DNA from: an uncultured Erythrobacter sp.
Lineage (GTDB): Bacteria; Pseudomonadota; Alphaproteobacteria; Sphingomonadales; Sphingomonadaceae
DNA: 64,000 bases
NCBI GenBank assembly: GCA_947493165.1
Contig: CANLPY010000001.1
Span: 1,240,001 to 1,304,000, forward strand
Direction of reading: 5' to 3'
In this document: piece by piece, positions 53,394-61,391 of the stretch
Position numbering within the stretch: position 1 is the first letter of the stretch
How the letters are laid out: every line of letters starts with the position of its first letter
Notes under the pieces: generated by a model
Database searches by the model: none
Seen by the model: only the letters and a program-made list of their open reading frames with translations
What the model was told of the DNA's origin: nothing
Translations under genes and position numbers: made by a program

Positions 53394-54542
53394 CTAGAAG
53401 CGGGTAGAAAGCGTCACAGCAATGCCGGATGACGGCGCCGCATCTCCTAGAATCCGCTCACGCCAATCCACCGATATGCGCGCTGGAACGTCCCCTATGG
53501 TCAAATCAATACGCGCTGTCGGTCCCAAATCAACCCGGTGCACATTGTCTTGCGCTCCAGCCCACGCTCCGCCGCCAAGGCTGACGCGTGCAGAACCGGT
53601 TTTGGCGAGATCGAAATTGGCAATCTGGCGCGTCACATGCGCTTGCCCATCAACAAATGCGGTGGAAGCTGAACCAGTCACATATCCGCCTTGCGCATAG
53701 ATCTCTGCCTGCGCACCCATTGGAAGCTGCACCGAAGGCAGTTCCGTCGTGGCGAAGGCCGCACTTCGGATTACGGTATCGGCGCGCCCTTCAGTCAGGC
53801 GCGCTTCTGCGTGCAAACGCAACGGCACATTTGTGAATGGACGGGCTGAAAGACCAAACGCAGCTTCGCTCTCTCCGTTGCCAACCAATGCTTTGTAACC
53901 GCGCAGATAGGCGCGCGGATCATGACCAGACCTCGGAGCAACGCGATATTGTAGGATCGCACCAGCTTGGCTTGCGCCATAAACGGGGACGCGACCCTGC
54001 GAAATCAGCGAAGAATTCGACCCTTCGCGCCAATACGTCCAAGCATCGAGAGACCAACGATCCGAGTTTGCAACCAGTTTCGTAGCTCGAGGCAAGCTCC
54101 AGCCAGCGCCAGGTGCATCCTGCCCTGACGCAAATGGCGTAAGCGGGGTATTCCACACCTCCTCAACTGCGCGCGGCAACGGCAATTGACCCATCGCCGC
54201 CATGAGCAACATTTGATGCCCTGCTGCCACACCGGGACGGGCAGAAAAGATGCTTTCGTAAGTCAACGATTGGTTGATCGGGGCGCTTGACGCCGCAAGC
54301 CAGCGCGGGGGCGCGGCTTGCTGCGGGAATTGTAAAGGCGCCTTTGCAAGGTCAGCAGTCGCGCTCGGCGCAGCGCTGTCGCTTGGTGCTTCCGCCATCA
54401 AAACATCCGCTGCTTGCGTCAACGCTTCTCCAATTGCGAACGGGCTTTCCCAAAGCATCGCGCGCGCGCCAACCCAAGCAGATACGAGAACCGCCAGCAT
54501 GATTAAAGGAGCGCCACGACGCGATTGTGAAAACGCGCTCAT
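53394..54542 (-). CDS. Exported NfrA-C-like protein, possible outer-membrane barrel
   Basis: This 382-residue protein has an N-terminal membrane segment (PLIMLAVLVSAWVGARAML), an Ala/Pro-rich linker, and a C-terminal half rich in alternating beta strands that ends ...GIAVTLSTRF with a terminal Phe, as outer-membrane barrels do. The stretch WREGSNSSLISQGRVPVYGASQAGAILQYRV (partly quoted) resembles the C-terminal domain of bacteriophage N4 adsorption protein A (NfrA_C). The next gene, overlapping by four bases, encodes an NfrB-like glycosyltransferase, which makes that reading more likely. The pair probably makes or exports a surface polysaccharide. Confidence 0.68.
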   Translation of the reverse strand: MSAFSQSRRGAPLIMLAVLVSAWVGARAMLWESPFAIGEALTQAADVLMAEAPSDSAAPSATADLAKAPLQFPQQAAPPRWLAASSAPINQSLTYESIFSARPGVAAGHQMLLMAAMGQLPLPRAVEEVWNTPLTPFASGQDAPGAGWSLPRATKLVANSDRWSLDAWTYWREGSNSSLISQGRVPVYGASQAGAILQYRVAPRSGHDPRAYLRGYKALVGNGESEAAFGLSARPFTNVPLRLHAEARLTEGRADTVIRSAAFATTELPSVQLPMGAQAEIYAQGGYVTGSASTAFVDGQAHVTRQIANFDLAKTGSARVSLGGGAWAGAQDNVHRVDLGPTARIDLTIGDVPARISVDWRERILGDAAPSSGIAVTLSTRF

Positions 54543-55957
54543 GCTGGTTGCTCTACAGGCGTGGCGGGTCGCATTGGATGCGCGTTGTGCTGGGTTTTAT
54601 CCCAATAGACCGCACTGCCACGCAGCGAACTGATGTAGGCCTTGATTGCTCTGCGACCAGCCATAATTGCAATGATATTGGCAATTGGAATGCGGATGAT
54701 TGCCATCAATCCTTCCGCAATGCCGTAAATGCGAGCGGTAAAAGCAAATCGCCATGAAGCGCGCCACACAAAGGCTGCAAAGTTGACCCACAAAAGGCCT
54801 TTGAGCGCAGGCGATAACGGCAAGGTTTGCGCTGCGCCCAATTGCGCCGCAGCCCATAAGATTGCCGAGACCGCGAGCAGAAGATAACCCATCAACAGTA
54901 CAAGCGATGTCAATGGCCCCCTTCTATCGCGAGCGCGCATCCAGCTTTCGATTAAATTGCGCGACCAGCCGATACGGTCCCACCCCTGCAACGCAATGCC
55001 GTGCACCCAGCGCGTCTTTTGCCTAACCACCGCGCCAAGTTGGTCGGGAAAGTAAGCGCGAGTGGCAATTAGCGCTCCGTCATCTCCGCGCGCGCGCAAG
55101 AAACGCGATCTTCCCCCCATAGCTGCAACGCTGAGGCCCATTTCGTAGTCTTCAGTTAGCGATTCGGCCTCAAACGGGACACGATCGACATGGCGCAAGC
55201 GCAGCTGCTCAAGGGCCTCACGTTCAATCGCGCAACCAACACCCGCTCCTGGCAAACCGGCTCCCAGCGCGTCACGGACCACCATTGTTCGGCCATGCGC
55301 CTCGGCAAACTCCTCGCAATAGTGGCTACCAATCAACATGCTGGCAGGCTGCGGCATGGGTTGAACCGGGAGCTGCACAAATTGCGCAGCCCCCGCGTGC
55401 TGACCAATAGCTTGATCGAGCAATCCAAGCGCAGCTGGGTCAACCATATCCTCCGCATCGTGGAATACGACCATATGAGCGCGCACGCCGCGCCTGCGCT
55501 CATCATCACAAAGCGCTGCGTAAAGACGGTTTAAACAATCGGCTTTCGTGCTGGGCCCAACGCGATCATGGATCACAATGCGCAGCCGCTTATCATTTCC
55601 AGCAGCCTTCATCGCTGCCTCGATAGTGGCAGCATCATTGCGATAGCACCCAACATAAAGCCGCATTCTGGATTGCGGCCAATTTCCTAGGATATGCAGA
55701 ACAGTGTAGCCAATCACATCGGCTTCTTGCCAAGCTGGAATAAACACAGCGGCATCGCCCGAAAGCGAGCTTCGTCGCAGTGCCATGCGACTAAGTTTCG
55801 GAGTTTTTGTGCGTCCGGTGATCCGCAGCCACAACCAAGCGATATCGACAGCGAAATCGTCAGCCGCGCCAATCAGAAAAAAAATTCCGGCGAAAAGCAG
55901 CAATTCATGCTGAAACAAAGCCAGCCATTCCCAAACGTCTAACCCAAACAAGTTCAC
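54539..55957 (-). CDS. NfrB-like membrane glycosyltransferase (GT2)
   Basis: This is a 472-residue membrane glycosyltransferase. An N-terminal helix is followed by a cytoplasmic GT2 domain with VFIPAWQEADVI, HDRVGPSTKADCLNRL, the DxD-like VVFHDAEDMVDP, and an acceptor region FEAESLTEDYEMG. QKTRWVHGIALQGW gives the Q..RW motif of processive synthases, with C-terminal helices after it. The order and motifs match NfrB (bacteriophage N4 adsorption protein B), which is a polysaccharide-type synthase. It overlaps the NfrA-like gene by four bases. Confidence 0.85.
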   Translation of the reverse strand: MNLFGLDVWEWLALFQHELLLFAGIFFLIGAADDFAVDIAWLWLRITGRTKTPKLSRMALRRSSLSGDAAVFIPAWQEADVIGYTVLHILGNWPQSRMRLYVGCYRNDAATIEAAMKAAGNDKRLRIVIHDRVGPSTKADCLNRLYAALCDDERRRGVRAHMVVFHDAEDMVDPAALGLLDQAIGQHAGAAQFVQLPVQPMPQPASMLIGSHYCEEFAEAHGRTMVVRDALGAGLPGAGVGCAIEREALEQLRLRHVDRVPFEAESLTEDYEMGLSVAAMGGRSRFLRARGDDGALIATRAYFPDQLGAVVRQKTRWVHGIALQGWDRIGWSRNLIESWMRARDRRGPLTSLVLLMGYLLLAVSAILWAAAQLGAAQTLPLSPALKGLLWVNFAAFVWRASWRFAFTARIYGIAEGLMAIIRIPIANIIAIMAGRRAIKAYISSLRGSAVYWDKTQHNAHPMRPATPVEQPA

Positions 55958-55981
55958 GGTGCCCCACCTCTGCTTGAAGTA

Positions 55982-56002
55982 AACAGACTATCGCGGTCTG
56001 TT
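55982..56002. promoter_or_regulatory. Inverted repeat in the NfrB/nhaA divergent region
   Basis: AACAGAC and GTCTGTT are perfect 7-base arms around the 7-base spacer TATCGCG. The shape suits a TetR-type operator, and the site lies in the 90-base gap between two divergent genes, so it could control either. No regulator gene lies next to it. Confidence 0.45.
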
Positions 56003-56047
56003 ATTGCTTGCAACGAGAGAAAGTTTTGGGAAAGGGGAACCATAGAT

Positions 56048-57271
56048 ATGTCTGACACAAATTCCCCCCTCCGCTCGATATTTGCTCCGGTTCGCTCATT
56101 ATTCGTTGGCGACGCTTCAGCAGGTGTCCTGCTGATTATGGTTGCAGCTGCCGCAATGATCGCAGCAAACTCTCCATTGGCGGGAGAATATCGCGAACTA
56201 TTCTACGGTGACCTTGCATGGACGCCGATAGCCAAACTCGATGATCTGCACCTTTGGATTAATGATGGCTTGATGGCGGTATTCTTCTTCGTCGTCGGTT
56301 TGGAAGTGAAACGCGAGCTTGTAGCAGGGCAATTATCTGATCCTGCGGCACGGCGTTTACCAATGCTGGCAGCTGCGGCCGGCATGGGCGTCCCCGCCAT
56401 CGTCTACATCACTGTTTCTGGCGGGGGCGAATATTCCAGCGGCTGGGCAATCCCTGCGGCGACTGACATCGCCTTTGCAATGGGCGTGCTGGGGCTGCTT
56501 GGTAGCCGAGTGCCCGCCTCCCTGCGATTGTTCCTACTTACAGTGGCGATTGTCGATGACATTGGCGCAGTGATGGTTATCGCGGTTTTTTACACGCCAA
56601 CTATCAAGCTTGCTTGGCTGGTCGCCTCAATAGTCGTCTTCGGTCTGATGATTGCACTTAATCGGATGAAGGTAAGCGTGTTCGCGCCGTATATCTTGTT
56701 GGCTCTGGTGCTGTGGTACTGCGTGCTGAATACGGGTGTCCACGCAACGATAGCTGGCGTTCTGGCCGCGCTCACAATCCCGATGCAACGCGGAGACGGA
56801 AATTCCATGCTTGAGCGGCTTGAACACGGGCTCGCTCCGTGGAGCGCCTATTTGGTTGTCCCAGTTTTTGGTTTTGCGAATGCCGGGGTTTCACTAGCTG
56901 GCATGGGTCCTAGCGCGCTGCTCGCCCCGCTCCCTGTTGCGATTGCAGCAGGTTTGGTCGTGGGCAAGCAATTGGGTATTTTCACAACGATTGTCCTGGC
57001 AGAAAAGACAGGCTTTGCACCGCGCCCTGAGGGCGCAAGCTGGGCAGAAATTTGGGGCATTTCCATTCTATGCGGCATCGGCTTCACCATGAGCCTGTTT
57101 ATCGGAGGCTTGGCCTTCCCCGATAAGCCGCTGCTGGTTGAAGAGGCTAAAATCGGCATCCTAACCGGATCAGCGATCTCAGCAATTCTTGGCTTCATTG
57201 TGCTGCGATTGACGACTACGCATCCTGCCGAGGAATGCGACGATCAAGGCAATCAGCCTAGCAAAGCCTAA
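56048..57271 (+). CDS. nhaA: Na+/H+ antiporter NhaA
   Basis: NhaA exchanges two protons for one sodium ion across the inner membrane. At least 11 hydrophobic helices are visible in 407 residues. The family's VGLEVKRELVAGQLSDPA loop, the ATDIAFAMGVL helix and the ion-binding Asp pair in LTVAIVDDIGAVMVIA are all present, as is GIGFTMSLFIGGLAF. Length is normal. AAAGGGGA precedes the ATG by about nine bases. It lies divergent to the NfrB-like gene and convergent with gloA. Confidence 0.95.
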   Translation: MSDTNSPLRSIFAPVRSLFVGDASAGVLLIMVAAAAMIAANSPLAGEYRELFYGDLAWTPIAKLDDLHLWINDGLMAVFFFVVGLEVKRELVAGQLSDPAARRLPMLAAAAGMGVPAIVYITVSGGGEYSSGWAIPAATDIAFAMGVLGLLGSRVPASLRLFLLTVAIVDDIGAVMVIAVFYTPTIKLAWLVASIVVFGLMIALNRMKVSVFAPYILLALVLWYCVLNTGVHATIAGVLAALTIPMQRGDGNSMLERLEHGLAPWSAYLVVPVFGFANAGVSLAGMGPSALLAPLPVAIAAGLVVGKQLGIFTTIVLAEKTGFAPRPEGASWAEIWGISILCGIGFTMSLFIGGLAFPDKPLLVEEAKIGILTGSAISAILGFIVLRLTTTHPAEECDDQGNQPSKA

Positions 57272-57301
57272 ATCGCTAGGGTTCGTTCGCTTTAGCCAGC
57301 C

Positions 57302-57739
57302 TTACCAGCTGCCAGTGTTTTCCATGCTTGCCCATGGTTCCTGCGGCTCTAAATTGCCTTCTTGCAGCAATTCGATTGATACGCCGTCAGGTGATTTGAC
57401 AAAGGCCATGTGCCCATCACGCGGCGGACGATTGATCGTCACGCCAGCATCCATCAATCGCTGGCAAGTGTCATAGATATTCTCAACGCGGTAAGCGAGG
57501 TGGCCAAAATTGCGTCCGCCATCATACTTTTCAGGCGCGCTGCCATCTTCTGGCGGCCAATTATACGTTAGCTCAACCTCAGCCACACCTTCTTGACCGG
57601 GAGCCGCCATAAAGATCAGCGTAAAACGTCCTGCCTCAACATCAAAACGGCGCACTTCCTCAAGGCCAATTAGCTTGAAAAACTCAACTGTCGCATCTGG
57701 ATCGCTCACTCGGATCATGGAATGAAGATATTTGGTCAT
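57302..57739 (-). CDS. gloA: Lactoylglutathione lyase (glyoxalase I)
   Basis: Glyoxalase I converts the methylglyoxal-glutathione adduct to lactoylglutathione. Two VOC half-domains are present in 145 residues, with the metal ligands in H6 (KYLHSMIRV), the Glu in VAEVELTYNW, the His in FGHLAYRVENI and the Glu in DGVSIELLQEG. The FGHLA and SIELLQ patterns are typical of GloA. It converges with nhaA, only 30 bases apart. Confidence 0.92.
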   Translation of the reverse strand: MTKYLHSMIRVSDPDATVEFFKLIGLEEVRRFDVEAGRFTLIFMAAPGQEGVAEVELTYNWPPEDGSAPEKYDGGRNFGHLAYRVENIYDTCQRLMDAGVTINRPPRDGHMAFVKSPDGVSIELLQEGNLEPQEPWASMENTGSW

Positions 57740-57828
57740 TCTTTTTCTTTCTGATGTCTAAGCTTTGACACGTTGTAGCGACAAATCGCGGCGACTGAAC
57801 AGAATTTCTAGCAACCATCGGGCAAACG

Positions 57829-57869
57829 CAAAAAAGACGCAGAGGCAATGCGCAAGCCTCCGCGTCTTT
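57829..57869 (-). terminator. Intrinsic terminator after the TorF-type porin gene
   Basis: AAAGACGC-A-GAGGC pairs with GCCTC-C-GCGTCTTT (one mismatch) around a 9-base loop. The A-run on the left becomes T's on the minus strand. It lies 40 bases beyond the porin stop. Confidence 0.85.
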
Positions 57870-57909
57870 CTTGGTCCCGCTCGAATTGACGGGAGAGTCT
57901 AAACTTAGA

Positions 57910-58770
57910 TCAGATGCTTGCGCTCAATGTGAACACAACAGCATCGTCAGTGAACACGCCGCCTGGATCAAGCAATCCATCACCCTCGACACCAACATAG
58001 GAAACGCCGAAGCTCAGCGGGCCGTAAATGGCTGCCTCGGCCCCTACAGACCAGTCGAACGCTTTGCTGTCATTCGTGAATGTCAGGAAGCCGTCGGTAT
58101 AGCCAAGGTGGCCCGTCAAGGTAACGGGTGTTCCTGGAAGACCAACGCCGACATCAGTGTAGACGTAAAAGTTGTCAGTGCTGCCTAGCGAATCCTGATC
58201 GGGAGCATAAGCAACACCAACGGTTGCTTCAGCTGGACCGAAAGTGAAACCAAGCGAACTGTAGAATTCAACGTAGTCAAAGTCGCCCGGCCCTGCATCT
58301 GGGTAAAGGTAGGCAATTACGCCAACATCAGCCGAAAGGCCTTCAGCGATATCGCCGCTCCAACCGCCATAGACATCGACTTCGGTCGACCCGAAACCGA
58401 CAGTGTCTTCGTCTAGCGAAGACGCCCAAGTGCCGACATAAATGCCAACATCGGTTGAAAGGTCGACACCGCCTTGAATGGCGATTTCACCGCCAGACAG
58501 ATCGACACCGCGAAAACGGTACTCGCTGGCAAGCGTGACATTGCCCGTCACTTCAAAACCAGCATCGCCATCGGCATAGCTGGCTTTTTCGGCATCGATT
58601 GGCGCTGACGCGCGTTCGATCTCACCGTCAAGAACGGTGGTAACTTCAGATACAACGCCTTCTGGATTAGCTTCACCAGTTTCGGCTTCGTTTGCGAGAG
58701 CGGGTGCTGCGGAGAGAAGCAGACCTGCAGTAAAAGTAGCGGCGGTAAGGCCGCGGATGGACGTGAGCAT
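57910..58770 (-). CDS. TorF-family putative porin
   Basis: TorF-type porins are outer-membrane beta barrels of unclear substrate found in proteobacteria (TIGR02001). ATG 58770 has AAGGAAG upstream and begins a signal peptide (AATFTAGLLLSAAPALAN). An acidic linker precedes the barrel with the family's start VTGNVTLASEYRFRGVDLSGGEIAIQGGVDLS (partly quoted: SEYRFRGVDLS), and strands such as VDVYGGWSGDI and FYSSLGFTFGPAEATVGVAYAPDQ (partly quoted). It ends VVFTLSASI. A palindrome at 58822-58842 lies upstream. Confidence 0.87.
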   Translation of the reverse strand: MLTSIRGLTAATFTAGLLLSAAPALANEAETGEANPEGVVSEVTTVLDGEIERASAPIDAEKASYADGDAGFEVTGNVTLASEYRFRGVDLSGGEIAIQGGVDLSTDVGIYVGTWASSLDEDTVGFGSTEVDVYGGWSGDIAEGLSADVGVIAYLYPDAGPGDFDYVEFYSSLGFTFGPAEATVGVAYAPDQDSLGSTDNFYVYTDVGVGLPGTPVTLTGHLGYTDGFLTFTNDSKAFDWSVGAEAAIYGPLSFGVSYVGVEGDGLLDPGGVFTDDAVVFTLSASI

Positions 58771-58821
58771 TACAACTTCCTTTGTTGTGTTGTTGCCTCG
58801 TCCCACCTGCGTCATCAGCGG

Positions 58822-58842
58822 TCACCTATTTATAAATGGTGA
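58822..58842. promoter_or_regulatory. Palindromic site upstream of the porin gene
   Basis: TCACC and GGTGA form symmetric arms around an AT-rich 11-base core that itself contains the palindrome ATTTATAAAT. The 21-base site lies 52-72 bases before the porin start, as expected for an operator. The rest of the 299-base gap to the phosphatase gene at 59070 shows nothing I can name. Confidence 0.45.
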
Positions 58843-59069
58843 TCTCATCCGAATACGAAACTTTCGTGCCCAAGAATGCCGCACCGCACAAGAGAAATTG
58901 CGCGAAATCCTGTGAACAGGTTAAAGTGTGGAGATTATGCACCACTCGCGACATGGCGCGGCCTGCGGTTGCCGTTCGCCGCGCGAGCGCCTAAATACTG
59001 GCAGATATACAACGTTCGCGTAAACGATGTGAACCCCCTGAGACACCGCCAAAATCACTGATACCACTC

Positions 59070-59864
59070 ATGTTAAAAAAGCTGCGGCAAATCATCCGTT
59101 CGCGCCCAGATGCGCCAAAACCCTCTGTGCCAGAGGGCAGCCGCTATTACGCGGTGGGAGATATCCATGGTCGGTTGGATCTTTTCGAAGCCCTGATCAA
59201 AGCGATTGAAGAAGATGATGTGAAAGCCGGTAAGGCGGAAACGCACGTAATCCTGCTCGGCGATCTAGTGGATCGCGGCAATGACAGCGCCGGCGTAATC
59301 GCCAAGGCTCGAAAGTGGCAAAAGACGCGAGACGTCCGGATACTTGCTGGAAACCATGAAGAGATGTTCCTGGACGCTTTCAAAGAAGTCGACATACTGC
59401 GACATTTCTTAAAGCATGGCGGCCGCGAGACCATTATAAGCTACGGCATCTCAACCAAGCAGTTTAATTCTTGGTCGCTGGAAGAGCTGTTTGAAGAGCT
59501 GCCAGATATCGTCCCCAAGAAGGATCGCAAGTTCCTGTCTGAACTGGAGGACATGATAGTAGTCGGCGATTACCTTTTTGTTCATGCAGGAATCGATCCG
59601 ACCCGACCGCTCGAAAAGCAAAAACGAAGCGATTTGCGCTGGATCAGAGACCGTTTTCTTCGCCACGAGGGGGACTTCGGCAAAGTCGTTGTGCACGGCC
59701 ATACAATCTTTCCGGATATTATGGATTGCGGCAATCGGATCGGAATTGATACCGGCGCATTCCGTTCTGGCATTCTAACTGCCCTAGTGCTGGAAGGTGA
59801 CCAGCGGAGAGCCATCAAAGCCATTGAGAGCGATGGCAAGATCAAGATTTCAAGCGAGGAATAG
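59070..59864 (+). CDS. PPP-family metallophosphoesterase (Ser/Thr phosphatase-like)
   Basis: This is a calcineurin-like phosphatase with the complete metal motifs: YYAVGDIHGRLDLF, ILLGDLVDRGNDS, ILAGNHEEMFLDAF, a later His in LFVHAGID, and VVVHGHT. It is cytoplasmic by sequence. The order resembles PrpA/PrpB-type serine/threonine phosphatases and the diadenosine tetraphosphatase group; which substrate is used cannot be told. It lies five bases upstream of ugd in the same direction, suggesting a link to sugar precursor control. Confidence 0.88.
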   Translation: MLKKLRQIIRSRPDAPKPSVPEGSRYYAVGDIHGRLDLFEALIKAIEEDDVKAGKAETHVILLGDLVDRGNDSAGVIAKARKWQKTRDVRILAGNHEEMFLDAFKEVDILRHFLKHGGRETIISYGISTKQFNSWSLEELFEELPDIVPKKDRKFLSELEDMIVVGDYLFVHAGIDPTRPLEKQKRSDLRWIRDRFLRHEGDFGKVVVHGHTIFPDIMDCGNRIGIDTGAFRSGILTALVLEGDQRRAIKAIESDGKIKISSEE

Positions 59865-59869
59865 GTTTC

Positions 59870-61180
59870 ATGAAGATCGCAATGGTTGGTTCAGGCTATG
59901 TCGGGCTGGTTTCTGGAGCATGTTTTGCTGACTTTGGCCACGACGTGGTCTGCATCGACAAAGATGAAAGCAAGATCGCGCGGCTTAAAGACGGTGTGAT
60001 GCCCATCTATGAACCGGGCCTCGATAGCCTTGTCGCGAGCAACGTCAATGCCCGACGCCTTTCGTTCACGACCGATCTGGCCGAAGCCATTGAAGGAGCG
60101 CAAGCCATCTTCATCGCAGTTGGTACGCCGAGTCGCCGCGGCGATGGCCATGCCGATCTCACTTTTGTTTATGAAGTTGCTCGCGAGGTTGGAGAGAAAC
60201 TCGCCAACGATGCCGTAATTGTTACCAAATCCACCGTCCCGGTTGGCACGGGCGATGAAGTGGAACGGATAATCAAGGACACTGGCACAGCCCACAATTT
60301 TGCAGTCGTATCCAATCCTGAATTCCTTCGCGAAGGCGCTGCGATCGGAGATTTCAAACACCCTGATCGGATCGTGATTGGGGCAGAAGACGATCTCGGC
60401 CGTGATATTATGCGCGAAGTGTATCGCCCTTTATTCTTAAACGAGTCGCCAATCTTGTTTGTGGGGCGGCGAACAAGCGAGCTGATCAAATATGCCGCCA
60501 ACGCGTTTCTGGCGACCAAGATTACATTCATCAACGAAATGGCTGATCTATGCGAAAAAGTAGGCGCGGACGTACAAGACGTCGCTCGCGGCATCGGTAT
60601 GGATAATCGCATCGGCTCAAAATTCCTCCACGCCGGCCCCGGCTATGGCGGTTCATGCTTCCCCAAAGACACACTAGCTCTGCTCAAAACAGCCGAAGAT
60701 TATGACAGTCCAACCCGCATCGTTGAGGCAGTGGTGAAAACCAATGAAAGCCGAAAGCGAGCGATGGGCCGCAAGGTTCTCGAAGCGCTTGGCGGCGCGG
60801 AAGCTGCGCGCGGCAAAAAGGTTGCCATGTTGGGTCTAACCTTCAAACCGAATACAGATGATATGCGCGATTCCCCTGCAATCGCAATTGCGCAAACCTT
60901 GGGCGATGCGGGCGTAAAAGTCGCCGCCTTTGATCCGGAGGGGATGGACATCGCAAAGCCATTGATGCCTGACGTATCGATGTGCGAACAACCTTACGAA
61001 GCAATCGAAGGGGCGGATGCGGTCGCTATCGTGACCGAATGGGACGCCTTCCGCGCGCTCGACCTCAATCGAGTTAAAGAGTTGGCGAACGCTCCGGTGC
61101 TCGTTGATTTGCGGAACATCTACAACCCGGACGATGTACGCGCCGCTGGCTTTGAATATTCGAGCGTTGGGCGCAGCTGA
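59870..61180 (+). CDS. ugd: UDP-glucose 6-dehydrogenase
   Basis: Ugd oxidises UDP-glucose to UDP-glucuronate, a precursor of acidic exopolysaccharides and lipid modification. The NAD site is MVGSGYVGLVSGACFAD, followed by VGTPSRRGDGHADL. The catalytic Cys lies in GYGGSCFPKDTLAL, about residue 262. The C-terminal UDP-binding domain has VAMLGLTFKPNTDDMRDSPA (quoted in part). GAGGAAT precedes the ATG. The neighbour phosphatase is cotranscribed. Confidence 0.95.
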   Translation: MKIAMVGSGYVGLVSGACFADFGHDVVCIDKDESKIARLKDGVMPIYEPGLDSLVASNVNARRLSFTTDLAEAIEGAQAIFIAVGTPSRRGDGHADLTFVYEVAREVGEKLANDAVIVTKSTVPVGTGDEVERIIKDTGTAHNFAVVSNPEFLREGAAIGDFKHPDRIVIGAEDDLGRDIMREVYRPLFLNESPILFVGRRTSELIKYAANAFLATKITFINEMADLCEKVGADVQDVARGIGMDNRIGSKFLHAGPGYGGSCFPKDTLALLKTAEDYDSPTRIVEAVVKTNESRKRAMGRKVLEALGGAEAARGKKVAMLGLTFKPNTDDMRDSPAIAIAQTLGDAGVKVAAFDPEGMDIAKPLMPDVSMCEQPYEAIEGADAVAIVTEWDAFRALDLNRVKELANAPVLVDLRNIYNPDDVRAAGFEYSSVGRS

Positions 61181-61289
61181 TCAAAGACGGAATATTTAAT
61201 TTTGGCCGTTCATTAACCACGTTGCGTCTGCAAGAAACACGCAATTCCGCCAGATTCTTAGACCATATTGCAAAGGATGCAGGAGAGTA

Positions 61290-61361
61290 GAGTCGTTAGT
61301 TCACACTGCAGTCAGGAATCTGAGTCGTGTTCATGCTTAAAATAATGTAACTTCCGAGTCG
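61290..61361 (+). repeat. Three GAGTCGT direct repeats upstream of the autotransporter gene
   Basis: GAGTCGT occurs at 61290-61296, 61321-61327 and 61355-61361, spaced 31 and 34 bases (about three helical turns). A further 12-base palindrome GTTTTTAAAAAC spans 61360-61371. All lie within 105 bases of the start codon, so they may be activator or repressor sites. Confidence 0.45.
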
Positions 61362-61391
61362 TTTTTAAAAACAACTTAGTGGGGACTTTGT

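Noticed and set aside
58850..59069. Possible RNA gene or small gene in the porin-phosphatase gap
   Set aside because: No tRNA-like fold, no terminator and no reading frame with a binding site could be found.
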